Shown here one piece after another: positions 8,555 through 14,341 of a stretch of 32,702 nt of DNA (positions within the stretch are counted from its first letter, which is position 1; the number at the start of each line of letters is the position of its first letter). This DNA is from Anaerocolumna sp. (lineage in GTDB: Bacteria; Bacillota; Clostridia; Lachnospirales; Lachnospiraceae), in contig JAQSXJ010000100.1 in the NCBI GenBank assembly GCA_029256725.1, positions 1 to 32,702 on the forward strand, written 5' to 3'. The notes under the pieces are model-generated. The model did no database searches, was not told the DNA's origin, and saw only the letters and a program-made list of their open reading frames with translations. The translations under genes and the position numbers were made by a program.

Positions 8555-8932
8555 ATGCAAGGATATAATTGTATCATGGTATTTAGTACAGACAGTAAGA
8601 AGCTGTTATTTTGCAAGAGGAGAAAAGACCCCTATAAGGGATTATATAACCTGGTTGGTGGTAAGATTGAAGCAGAAGAAGAGGGGATGACAGCTGGTGG
8701 TAATGACATCGAACTTTCCCATATGATGGACTTTACTTACTATAACCAGAACTGCTATGTTGAAGTCTACGCCGGTATCCTAAAGCAGGAGGTAGAATTA
8801 AGAGAAGAAGCGAATCCACTTATATGGCTTGCAGTTACAGAGAATTACTTTGATCTTACCCGCTTTGCAGGAGAAGGTAATATTGGACATATGTTAGAAC
8901 AGGTATTGCAATATGGAATGGGAAACAGGTAG
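8555..8932 (+). CDS. Nudix hydrolase family protein with the Nudix box core deleted
   Basis: 125 aa from ATG 8555 (MQGYNCIMVF), chosen because GGGAG lies 5 bases upstream. The N-terminal half is typical of MutT/Nudix proteins: CKRRKDPYKGLYNLVGGKIEAEEEGMTA. Family members continue here with an AYRELxEETGI-type segment, the catalytic REUxEE part of the Nudix box GX5EX7REUXEEXGU. In this gene the sequence jumps straight to GGNDIELSHMMDFTYYNQNCYVEVYAG. About 11-15 residues are therefore missing in frame, including the metal-binding glutamates. The rest, ending LTRFAGEGNIGHMLEQVLQYG, looks normal. As written the protein should not hydrolyse nucleotides. It is either a decayed gene or an assembly error; a non-catalytic role is less likely. 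Confidence 0.75.
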   Translation: MQGYNCIMVFSTDSKKLLFCKRRKDPYKGLYNLVGGKIEAEEEGMTAGGNDIELSHMMDFTYYNQNCYVEVYAGILKQEVELREEANPLIWLAVTENYFDLTRFAGEGNIGHMLEQVLQYGMGNR

Positions 8933-8988
8933 AAAGGAACGGGCCAAAAAAGACATCTATTTCTTAATGGGAAAAATGAAGGAAATAC

Positions 8989-9016
8989 TTGATATTTGTA
9001 TTAATTTGGGTATAAT
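8989..9016 (+). promoter_or_regulatory. Promoter of the c-di-GMP riboswitch transcript
   Basis: TTGATA (8989-8994) and TATAAT (9011-9016) are separated by 16 bases. Transcription would start near 9023, about 40 bases before the riboswitch aptamer. Confidence 0.65.
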
Positions 9017-9024
9017 GGAGTTAT

Positions 9025-9042
9025 ATGGTAATGAATTACCAT
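9025..9042. promoter_or_regulatory. Palindromic operator candidate at the transcription start
   Basis: ATGGTAAT (9025-9032) and ATTACCAT (9035-9042) form perfect 8-bp arms around two bases. It begins 8 bases after the -10 box, where a repressor would block initiation. It could instead be a small hairpin at the 5' end of the transcript. Confidence 0.4.
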
Positions 9043-9064
9043 GTTATACCAATGAATTCTGATA

Positions 9065-9155
9065 AATCAGCGTGAAAAAGGCAAATCCTCCGAAAGGTGG
9101 AGACGCAAAGCCACGGGCCTACTACTTTTGTTATGGCAGCCGGGTTACCATGATT
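9065..9155 (+). promoter_or_regulatory. Cyclic di-GMP-I (GEMM-I) riboswitch aptamer
   Basis: The aptamer contains the class signature elements in order: GGCAAATCC, a stem capped by a GAAA tetraloop (CTCCGAAAGGTGG), then GACGCAAAGCCACGGGCCT, a second arm, and GGCAGCCGGGTTACC. P1 is formed by AATCA (from 9065) with TGATT (to 9155). The intracellular ligand is c-di-GMP, a second messenger for sessile/motile lifestyle decisions. A terminator follows at 9158. CCATG (9148-9152) could pair with CATGG (9162-9166), which competes with both P1 and the terminator. This predicts an OFF switch, in which ligand stabilises P1, prevents that pairing and allows termination. The aptamer call rests on motif recognition; the switching direction is inference. 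Confidence 0.92.
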
Positions 9156-9157
9156 AC

Positions 9158-9186
9158 AATCCATGGCCTTGCTATGGATTTTTTGT
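9158..9186 (+). terminator. Riboswitch expression-platform terminator
   Basis: AATCCAT (9158-9164) pairs with ATGGATT (9174-9180) across a 9-base loop, followed by a T run (TTTTTG). It lies 2 bases after the aptamer and about 50 bases before the first gene. Confidence 0.82.
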
Positions 9187-9235
9187 TTATTTATCATGGG
9201 ACTTCTTTCATGAAAATCTGCAAAGGAGAAATTGT

Positions 9236-9565
9236 ATGGAGAAATTTAGTGTTACAGTATCAGGAAATAGCTTAAAGATTGTTCTGGATGGTAAATTCGG
9301 AGACGAAGATATCGCGTCATTTGGTGCTGCATACCAGCAGGCAGTAAGCAAAGTAAATCCTGCCCAGGTGAATCTGGAGCTGGATGCCAGAAACATGGGT
9401 GTTATTACACCGGATAAACAAGAAAAATTAAAGGGATTCTTTGTCCTTTATAAGCAAACAGGCTTTAAAAAGGTTACTCTTCGAATGGAAGACAGTGCCA
9501 TACTTGCAATGCAGGTTAGAAGACTTGCAAAAGAAGCAGGTATTGCGGATTTTGAAATTATATAA
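9236..9565 (+). CDS. Small STAS-like protein under c-di-GMP riboswitch control
   Basis: 109 aa from ATG 9236 (MEKFSVTVSGNSLKIVLDGKFG), with AAAGGAG upstream; a longer frame beginning at 9128 would overlap the riboswitch and terminator and is rejected. The pattern of strands and helices is that of STAS or anti-sigma-antagonist-like folds: a beta hairpin (KFSVTVSGNSLKIVLDG), a helix (FGAAYQQAVSKV), a strand (QVNLELDARNM), a helix (DKQEKLKGFFVLYKQTG), a strand (KKVTLRM) and a final helix (ILAMQVRRLAKEAGI). The usual phosphorylated DxS motif is not obvious; DARNMGVI sits near that position. It has no signal peptide or membrane segment. As first gene after the riboswitch it should respond to c-di-GMP. 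A partner-binding role for the next two enzymes is inference; the fold call itself is moderate. Confidence 0.72.
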   Translation: MEKFSVTVSGNSLKIVLDGKFGDEDIASFGAAYQQAVSKVNPAQVNLELDARNMGVITPDKQEKLKGFFVLYKQTGFKKVTLRMEDSAILAMQVRRLAKEAGIADFEII

Positions 9566-9576
9566 GGTTAAAAAGT

Positions 9577-9644
9577 AGTTGAACTGTAGTTTTTTCCGGG
9601 CTAATTGAAAGCCCTGGAAGGAACTTAGTTCAACTTATATTTTT
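9577..9644 (+). terminator. Long hairpin terminator or dispersed palindrome after the STAS-like gene
   Basis: AGTTGAACT (9577-9585) pairs with AGTTCAACT (9627-9635). Inside, TTCC-GGGCT pairs with AGCCC-T-GGAA. The tract TATATTTTTAT follows. It may partly insulate the small gene from the ketosynthase-like gene downstream. Its outer arms resemble the hairpin at 6449-6478. Confidence 0.7.
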
Positions 9645-9660
9645 ATGTAATAGAAATTAC

Positions 9661-9710
9661 GTCCTGTAATTAGACGGACTCTTTATTTTGGGGAGAAGTC
9701 TGAATAGGAC
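9661..9710 (+). other. Structured leader upstream of the ketosynthase-like gene
   Basis: Nested pairings GTCCT (9661-9665) with AGGAC (9706-9710) and TTAGAC (9670-9675) with GTCTGA (9698-9703), with a CTC/GAG pairing inside, form one extended stem-loop. It is not followed by a T run and I do not recognise it as a known riboswitch. It lies 66 bases before the next start. Confidence 0.4.
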
Positions 9711-9776
9711 ATTTCACATGCAACTTTGTGTCAGCGGCTCAAACTTTGCAGGCAGTGAGAAAGGTAAGGTATTAAT

Positions 9777-10766
9777 ATGGTTAAATTTAGCCTTAGGGAT
9801 CTGGCAGTCAGCCATGGTAAAAAGGTAGTTGAAAATGAAGTATATCTGGAACATTTCCGTAAACGCGGAAAGGAAGTAGAACATTTCTTAAAGGATGTAA
9901 TTGGCAGGGATAAAAGATATATGTTTGAAGATGAGAGCGGAAGCACCTTAACCCTTTCACTGGAGGCAGCACATGAATTACTTGAAAAGACCGGCCTGAC
10001 AGGTGCTGATATTGATATGATAATTCTGTCCAGCCAGCTGCCGGAGTACACAGCTCCTCCTACTTCAATAAAGATACATGCAGCCATCGGCGGAAAAAAG
10101 GAATGCATCTGTTATGATGTGAATTCCAATTGCTGTGGGATGGCACTGGCTTTAGAACAGGCAGCAAAATACATGGCGCTAACACCTCATGTTAACAGAA
10201 CCCTTCTTATCGGTTGTGATTATATTAATATGATGATAAATGAAGAAGAAGAGAATCTGTATGGACATTACGGAGATGCAGCCTGTGCTGTAATTCTGGA
10301 AAAGACGGAGGAAGACTGTGGTCTGGTAGATTCTGTTTGTACTGTTAAATCAGAGGGAGTAGATGTGGCATTATTTCCTGGCTGCGGGTTCTCCAATATA
10401 TTCCGTGTGGAAAATAAAGAGGACATGCTCATTGATTTTACACCGCCAACAGAAGATGTTCCTGAGTCTGCCCTTGAATCCATTCAAACCCTTCTTACCA
10501 GAAACGGTTTAACAAAAGATGATATCAGCATGTTCTGCTTCTCCCAGTATGCTCTTATTAATATAAGAAAGATTAGAGAACTGATGGAGATAAAGGAGGA
10601 GAACAGCCTCTATATCGGTTATGAGTATGGTTATACCGGTACCAGCAGTCCATTTATTACTCTATATGAGTCCATTGAACGAGGGATGGTTAAACGGGGA
10701 GATTATATTATCATCTGGACAATTGGATGCGGTTCTCAAAATATTGGACTGTTATGTAAATTATAA
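9777..10766 (+). CDS. Ketoacyl-ACP synthase III-like (thiolase-fold) protein with altered active site
   Basis: 329 aa, thiolase fold of the FabH/KAS III type, which condenses acyl-CoA or acyl-thioesters with a second acyl group. The start at 9777 has an AAGG-type ribosome site. The nucleophile region DVNSNCCGMALAL aligns with FabH DVxAACxGF and keeps the Cys (C119). Where FabH has the catalytic His (PHQAN), this protein has FSQYAL, so His is replaced by S256. Where FabH has the catalytic Asn (GNTS), it has GYTGTSS, so Asn is replaced by Y286. The C-terminal glycine-rich IIIWTIGCGSQNIGLL matches the family's last strand. Loss of His and Asn argues against normal decarboxylative condensation and suggests acyl transfer, ester formation or another Cys-based reaction. 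The neighbouring acyl-CoA ligase would supply activated acyl groups. Fold is firm, reaction unknown. Confidence 0.82.
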   Translation: MVKFSLRDLAVSHGKKVVENEVYLEHFRKRGKEVEHFLKDVIGRDKRYMFEDESGSTLTLSLEAAHELLEKTGLTGADIDMIILSSQLPEYTAPPTSIKIHAAIGGKKECICYDVNSNCCGMALALEQAAKYMALTPHVNRTLLIGCDYINMMINEEEENLYGHYGDAACAVILEKTEEDCGLVDSVCTVKSEGVDVALFPGCGFSNIFRVENKEDMLIDFTPPTEDVPESALESIQTLLTRNGLTKDDISMFCFSQYALINIRKIRELMEIKEENSLYIGYEYGYTGTSSPFITLYESIERGMVKRGDYIIIWTIGCGSQNIGLLCKL

Positions 10767-10800
10767 AAAGCCATTTTCAACAGCTAATTAACGAAATTAT

Positions 10801-10825
10801 GCGTGCAAAAGCACGCAGATGGGAG
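10801..10825 (+). promoter_or_regulatory. Hairpin plus ribosome-site leader element before the ligase gene
   Basis: GCGTGC (10801-10806) and GCACGC (10811-10816) form a 6-bp hairpin with an AAAA loop, followed directly by AGATGGGAG (10817-10825); ATG follows at 10832. It is homologous to the four copies at 5926-6114 (minus strand) and the one at 21735-21759. An upstream TTTTCAACA block also resembles the array spacers. Because the ribosome site abuts the stem, the element could control translation. Confidence 0.75.
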
Positions 10826-10831
10826 CTAAAT

Positions 10832-12469
10832 ATGTATATAACAAAGACTTTGGCGGAAGTAATGGAGGATAAATGTCTTCGGTATAAGGAAAGAGAGGCA
10901 TTGGTATTTCCTGCAAGGAAAGTAAATTATACTTTTTCGGATTTACAAAGACTTACCAATCAGTATGCAAAAGGTCTGTTGGCACTGGGGGTTAAAAAAG
11001 GTGATCATCTGGCGGTACTTTCATTAAATTCGCCGGAATGGGTACTTCTTGAATTGGCTGCCGCTAAAATAGGGGCTGTCTTGGTATGCATAAATACAGC
11101 CAGTACAAAAGTTGAGCTTCTTTTTGCCCTTAAGCAATCGGAAAGCTCACTTTTTTTTCTAACCAAAGGGTTTAAGGATGTAAATTTTATAGATAGCTTA
11201 ATGGAAATATGTCCGGAACTACTAGCGAGTGAGAACCTGCCCTGTCTTAAGACGGTGGTAGTGTTAGATGATACAGTATTGCCAGGGACTTATCTGCTGT
11301 CTGAAATGTTGGAATTTGGTAAGGGAGTGGAGGATACTTTACTGCTGGAAGCTCAGAGTAAAGTAAAGGCTCATGACCCGCTGAATATATTTTACACCTC
11401 CGGAACCACAGGCAATTCCAAGGGAGTTGTACTTAATCACTTCGTAACAGTTAATAATGCAATAGTCTCCGGGGAGAGGATGGAGTATGATGAGGATGAC
11501 AGGATTCTTCTTAGTCTGCCCTTATTTCATGTAATAGGATTTGTATTAAGTACACTGGCAGGTTTCTTCTATGGTGCTTCCATTGTAATGCTGGAACGGT
11601 TTGAAACCAAAAAGGTGTTAAGTGTAATATCAGAGAATAGCTGCACAGTTTTTAACGGAGTTCCCTCCATGTTTCAATTCCTGTTAAACAATGACTTAAG
11701 TCAATATGATCTATCCAGTCTTTCAAAAGGTTTTATTGCAGGTTCCTGCTGCAGCAGAGAACTTATGTTAAGAATTATTGAGGAGCTTGGGATTGATACC
11801 ATTGCTAATCTCTACGGACAGACGGAGGCTATTGGTATTACACAGATGGCGGGAGAAGATAACTTAGAATACCGACTTCACACAATTGGTAAACCATTAC
11901 CAGGCGTGAATGTTAGAGTTGCTGACATTTCGACCGGTAAAGATGTTTTATCGGGAGAAAAGGGAGAGCTCCTGGTGAAATCAGTTTATATTATGAATGG
12001 TTATTTTCATAATCAGGAAGCTACCGATAAAACCATTGACAAGGAAGGCTGGCTGCATACAGGTGATCTTGTCAGTATGAATCAGGAAGGATACATAACC
12101 ATTGAAGGACGCATCAAGGACATTATTATTCGAGGTGGGGAGAATATATCTCCCGCTGAGATTGAAAGTGTCCTAAAACGACATCCGATGATATTCGATG
12201 CAGCAGTGGTATCTGTACCTGATAAATTACTGGGAGAAGAAATCTGTGCTTTTATTGTAACAGAAGGCGGTAACAGTATGGAACCTGCGGAAGTAAGGGA
12301 CTTTGCTGCACAGAATATGGCAAAGTATAAGGTGCCAAAATATATAAAGTTTATTCCTGTTTTACCTGCCACTTCCAGTGGAAAGGTGAAAAAAGCAGTA
12401 TTAAGAGAGCAGATAAAAAATGAATTCGAAGAAATCTATAATCAGGAGGCAGCAGTTACCACAGCGTAA
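10832..12469 (+). CDS. Acyl-CoA ligase / AMP-forming acyl-activating enzyme (ANL family)
   Basis: 545 aa from ATG 10832 (MYITKTLAEVMEDKCLRYKEREAL); a start at 10799 would translate the hairpin and ribosome-site element and is rejected. It activates a carboxylate with ATP to an acyl-adenylate and transfers it to CoA or a carrier protein. Motifs in order: phosphate loop IFYTSGTTGNSKGVVLNH, A5-type NLYGQTEAIG, A7-type GWLHTGDL, hinge GRIKDIIIRGGENISPAEIE, and the C-terminal catalytic Lys in PATSSGKVKKAVLRE. Length and motifs are those of medium- or long-chain fatty acyl-CoA synthetases and all key residues are present. It is third in the block after the riboswitch, 65 bases after the ketosynthase-like gene, and is closed by a strong terminator, which suggests that the two enzymes act in one pathway. 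The acyl substrate is unknown. Confidence 0.9.
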   Translation: MYITKTLAEVMEDKCLRYKEREALVFPARKVNYTFSDLQRLTNQYAKGLLALGVKKGDHLAVLSLNSPEWVLLELAAAKIGAVLVCINTASTKVELLFALKQSESSLFFLTKGFKDVNFIDSLMEICPELLASENLPCLKTVVVLDDTVLPGTYLLSEMLEFGKGVEDTLLLEAQSKVKAHDPLNIFYTSGTTGNSKGVVLNHFVTVNNAIVSGERMEYDEDDRILLSLPLFHVIGFVLSTLAGFFYGASIVMLERFETKKVLSVISENSCTVFNGVPSMFQFLLNNDLSQYDLSSLSKGFIAGSCCSRELMLRIIEELGIDTIANLYGQTEAIGITQMAGEDNLEYRLHTIGKPLPGVNVRVADISTGKDVLSGEKGELLVKSVYIMNGYFHNQEATDKTIDKEGWLHTGDLVSMNQEGYITIEGRIKDIIIRGGENISPAEIESVLKRHPMIFDAAVVSVPDKLLGEEICAFIVTEGGNSMEPAEVRDFAAQNMAKYKVPKYIKFIPVLPATSSGKVKKAVLREQIKNEFEEIYNQEAAVTTA

Positions 12470-12506
12470 AAGAGAAGTCGAATTGTTTTAGATTTATATT
12501 ACAATC

Positions 12507-12557
12507 AAAAGCCTGCTAGTGAAAGTTCATTCAATTTCATTAGCAGGCTTTTATTTG
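12507..12557 (+). terminator. Terminator of the riboswitch-controlled block
   Basis: AAAAGCCTGCTAGTG starting at 12507 pairs with CATTAGCAGGCTTTT ending at 12552 (one mismatch), with further A/T pairs toward the loop. TTATTTGG-type sequence follows. Confidence 0.85.
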
Positions 12558-12604
12558 GTTATAATCTACATTGAGTATAGAATAAAAAATGTATGATAAA
12601 ACCA

Positions 12605-12633
12605 TTGACAAATAGAAAGGGATAAATTAAAAT
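12605..12633 (+). promoter_or_regulatory. Sigma-A promoter candidate for the amino-acid transporter operon
   Basis: A consensus TTGACA (12605-12610) is 17 bases from TAAAAT (12628-12633). Transcripts from here would carry a leader of about 180 bases. Confidence 0.6.
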
Positions 12634-12657
12634 ATTCCCATTATAAAATCATATAAT

Positions 12658-12682
12658 TCATATTAAATTAATATGATATAAT
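12658..12682 (+). promoter_or_regulatory. Palindromic operator abutting a TATAAT box
   Basis: TCATATTAA (12658-12666) and TTAATATGA (12668-12676) are perfect 9-bp arms around one base. The second arm is immediately followed by TATAAT (12677-12682). A dimeric repressor bound here would cover the spacer of a second promoter, or act as a roadblock for the one at 12605. The -35 for this TATAAT is weak. Confidence 0.45.
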
Positions 12683-12695
12683 TTAAGAAAGAATT

Positions 12696-12789
12696 TTGCA
12701 ATGATGCAAAGCTTTTACAGGCAGATGCATTGCGTCTGCTTATTTTTATGCCAGCCAGACTCTTTGTTCTGGTGCATCCGGTTGGGTGC
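12696..12789 (+). promoter_or_regulatory. Attenuator-like structured leader of the amino-acid transporter operon
   Basis: GCAGATGC (12721-12728) and GCGTCTGC (12732-12739) form an 8-bp stem followed by TTATTTTTAT, a terminator. Upstream, TTGCA/TGCAA (12696-12709) is a small stem, and GCAATG (12698-12703) can instead pair with CATTGC (12728-12733), which would break the terminator. Two further stems follow (CCAGA/TCTGG from 12755, GCATCC/GGGTGC 12774-12789). This is the layout of a transcription attenuator, but I do not recognise a known riboswitch class. Confidence 0.45.
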
Positions 12790-12823
12790 GGATTAACAGG
12801 TGGGGAAAAGTGAGGTCGTAACG

Positions 12824-13483
12824 ATGAATTTAGATGTACTGAGGGAATATGCTCCACTGTATTTGGAGGCAGCAGGACTTACGGTAAGAATTGCACTATT
12901 TGGTATTGCCGGAGCTATTGCAGTGGGTTTCCTTTGCAGTCTTATCAGGTATTTTAAAGTTCCGGTTATAAATAGGATCGTCGGAATTTACATAGAATTG
13001 TCCAGAAATACCCCCCTATTAATACAGTTGTTTTTCCTATATTTTGGACTTCCAAAGATCGGAATTCTTTTAAGTTCTGAAGCCTGCGCGATAACGGGTT
13101 TAATCTTTCTTGGAGGAAGTTACATGGCAGAAGCATTTCGAAGCGGTCTTGAAGCCGTTCCAGGTATCCAGATGGAATCAGCTTTAAGCCTTGGACTTAC
13201 CAAAAGACAGGTAATAGGTTATGTATTGCTTCCCCAGGCTGTTTCGGTGTCTGTACCGGCTTTTGCAGCGAATGTAATATTTTTGATAAAAGAAACTTCA
13301 GTATTCAGTGCTGTGGCACTGGCTGATTTGATGTATACAGCCAAGGTATTAATCGGAATGTCCTATAATACGGATGAAGCTTTGTTTATGCTGGTGTTGT
13401 CATATTTGGGGATCTTACTTCCCATTTCCGTTATATTTACACTGATAGAAAGGAAATTAAGATATGCAGGATTTGGGAATTAA
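12824..13483 (+). CDS. Polar amino-acid ABC transporter permease 1 (HisM/GlnP-like)
   Basis: 219 aa from ATG 12824 (MNLDVLREYAPLYLEAAGLTV), with GAGG 8 bases upstream; a GTG at 12800 would add 8 residues without a good ribosome site. It has about five membrane segments and the amino-acid permease signatures ELSRNTPLLIQLFFLYFGLP and the EAA-like loop ESALSLGLTKRQVIGYVLLPQAV, which docks the ATPase. It overlaps the next permease gene by 20 bases, so the two are translationally coupled and form the membrane heterodimer of a PAAT-type importer. The substrate is probably a polar amino acid; the exact one cannot be read. Confidence 0.92.
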   Translation: MNLDVLREYAPLYLEAAGLTVRIALFGIAGAIAVGFLCSLIRYFKVPVINRIVGIYIELSRNTPLLIQLFFLYFGLPKIGILLSSEACAITGLIFLGGSYMAEAFRSGLEAVPGIQMESALSLGLTKRQVIGYVLLPQAVSVSVPAFAANVIFLIKETSVFSAVALADLMYTAKVLIGMSYNTDEALFMLVLSYLGILLPISVIFTLIERKLRYAGFGN

Positions 13484-14144
13484 GGTCCTTTTTGAAGGAA
13501 GAAACTTCATCAGGTTATTGGAAGGCTTATGGATTACGGTGGAGATATCTTTTGTCTCAGTAATCATCTCCATGGTACTAGGTATCTTGTTAGGAATGAT
13601 AATGACGGTTAAGAATCCGGTTATAAAAGTAATAACCAGATTATATTTGGAGTTTGTCCGCATAATGCCCCAGTTGGTATTGCTATTCCTGGTTTATTTC
13701 GGCATTACCAGAGCCTTTCAGGTAAATCTATCCGGTGAAGTGTCCGCTGTTATTGTATTTTCCTTGTGGGGTACGGCTGAGATGGGTGATCTGGTAAGAG
13801 GTGCACTTATCTCTATACCAAAACACCAGTATGAGAGTGGCAAGGCGCTTGGGCTTACCGGAGGACAGATTTACCGTTATATTGTAATTCCTCAGACTCT
13901 CAGAAGACTGGTACCCCTAGCCATTAATCTTACAACCAGAATGATAAAAACTACTTCGCTTATTGCATTAATCGGAGTAGTTGAGATCGTAAAGGTAGGC
14001 CAGCAGATAATTGAAGCCTCACGTTTATCCGTACCGTCAGCAGCTCTTTGGATATACGGCGTAATCTTCTTTATGTATTTCCTTATCTGTTATCCAATAT
14101 CACTAGTGGCAGCAAGGCTTGAGAAGGTGTGGAAGACAGTTTAG
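13464..14144 (+). CDS. Polar amino-acid ABC transporter permease 2
   Basis: 226 aa, starting inside the end of permease 1 (MQDLGIKVLFEGRNFIRLLEGLWITVEISF). Signatures: YLEFVRIMPQLVLLFLVYFG and the EAA-like loop ESGKALGLTGGQIYRYIVIPQTLRRL. It has about five membrane segments and normal length. It should pair with permease 1. The stop codon lies inside the first copy of a 37-bp tandem duplication that continues into the downstream spacer. The spacer to the ATPase gene is about 200 bases, long for this operon type. Confidence 0.92.
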   Translation: MQDLGIKVLFEGRNFIRLLEGLWITVEISFVSVIISMVLGILLGMIMTVKNPVIKVITRLYLEFVRIMPQLVLLFLVYFGITRAFQVNLSGEVSAVIVFSLWGTAEMGDLVRGALISIPKHQYESGKALGLTGGQIYRYIVIPQTLRRLVPLAINLTTRMIKTTSLIALIGVVEIVKVGQQIIEASRLSVPSAALWIYGVIFFMYFLICYPISLVAARLEKVWKTV

Positions 14145-14210
14145 GTGATACGGCTTTTATGAGCAAAACAAGTCAGTTTAGGTGATATGGCTTATATGAG
14201 CAAAATAAGT
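14137..14210 (+). repeat. 37-bp tandem duplication over the permease stop codon
   Basis: 14137-14173 and 14174-14210 match at 34 of 37 positions (both start CAGTTTAGGTGATA). The first copy contains the TAG stop of permease 2. The three differences show it is not a very recent event. Confidence 0.8.
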
Positions 14211-14341
14211 GCTATGGGAATGGGATGTATTTGGTTTTCAAAGCAAAAAATTCATTCAACCTATAATAGAAAAAACGGTACATTAATATGCAATAAGTAA
14301 GGTAAGAGGATAATTAATAAGTTAAATAGATAGGAGTCAGC

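Noticed and set aside
9128..9235. Longer N-terminus for the STAS-like protein
   Set aside because: It would translate through the riboswitch 3' side and its terminator; ATG 9236 has a good ribosome site.
12082..12372. Minus-strand open frame inside the ligase gene
   Set aside because: It lies wholly within a well-supported coding gene, has no ribosome site and shows no recognisable protein features. The same applies to minus-strand frames inside the ketosynthase-like, ATPase and permease genes.
9777..12469. Olefin-forming OleA/OleC pair
   Set aside because: No OleB or OleD partner is present, and the ketosynthase-like protein lacks the His and Asn that OleA keeps.
12698..12770. Second GEMM riboswitch before the amino-acid transporter
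   Set aside because: GATGCAAAGC and GCCAGCCAG resemble GEMM pieces, but the GAAA-capped first arm and the correct spacing are missing.
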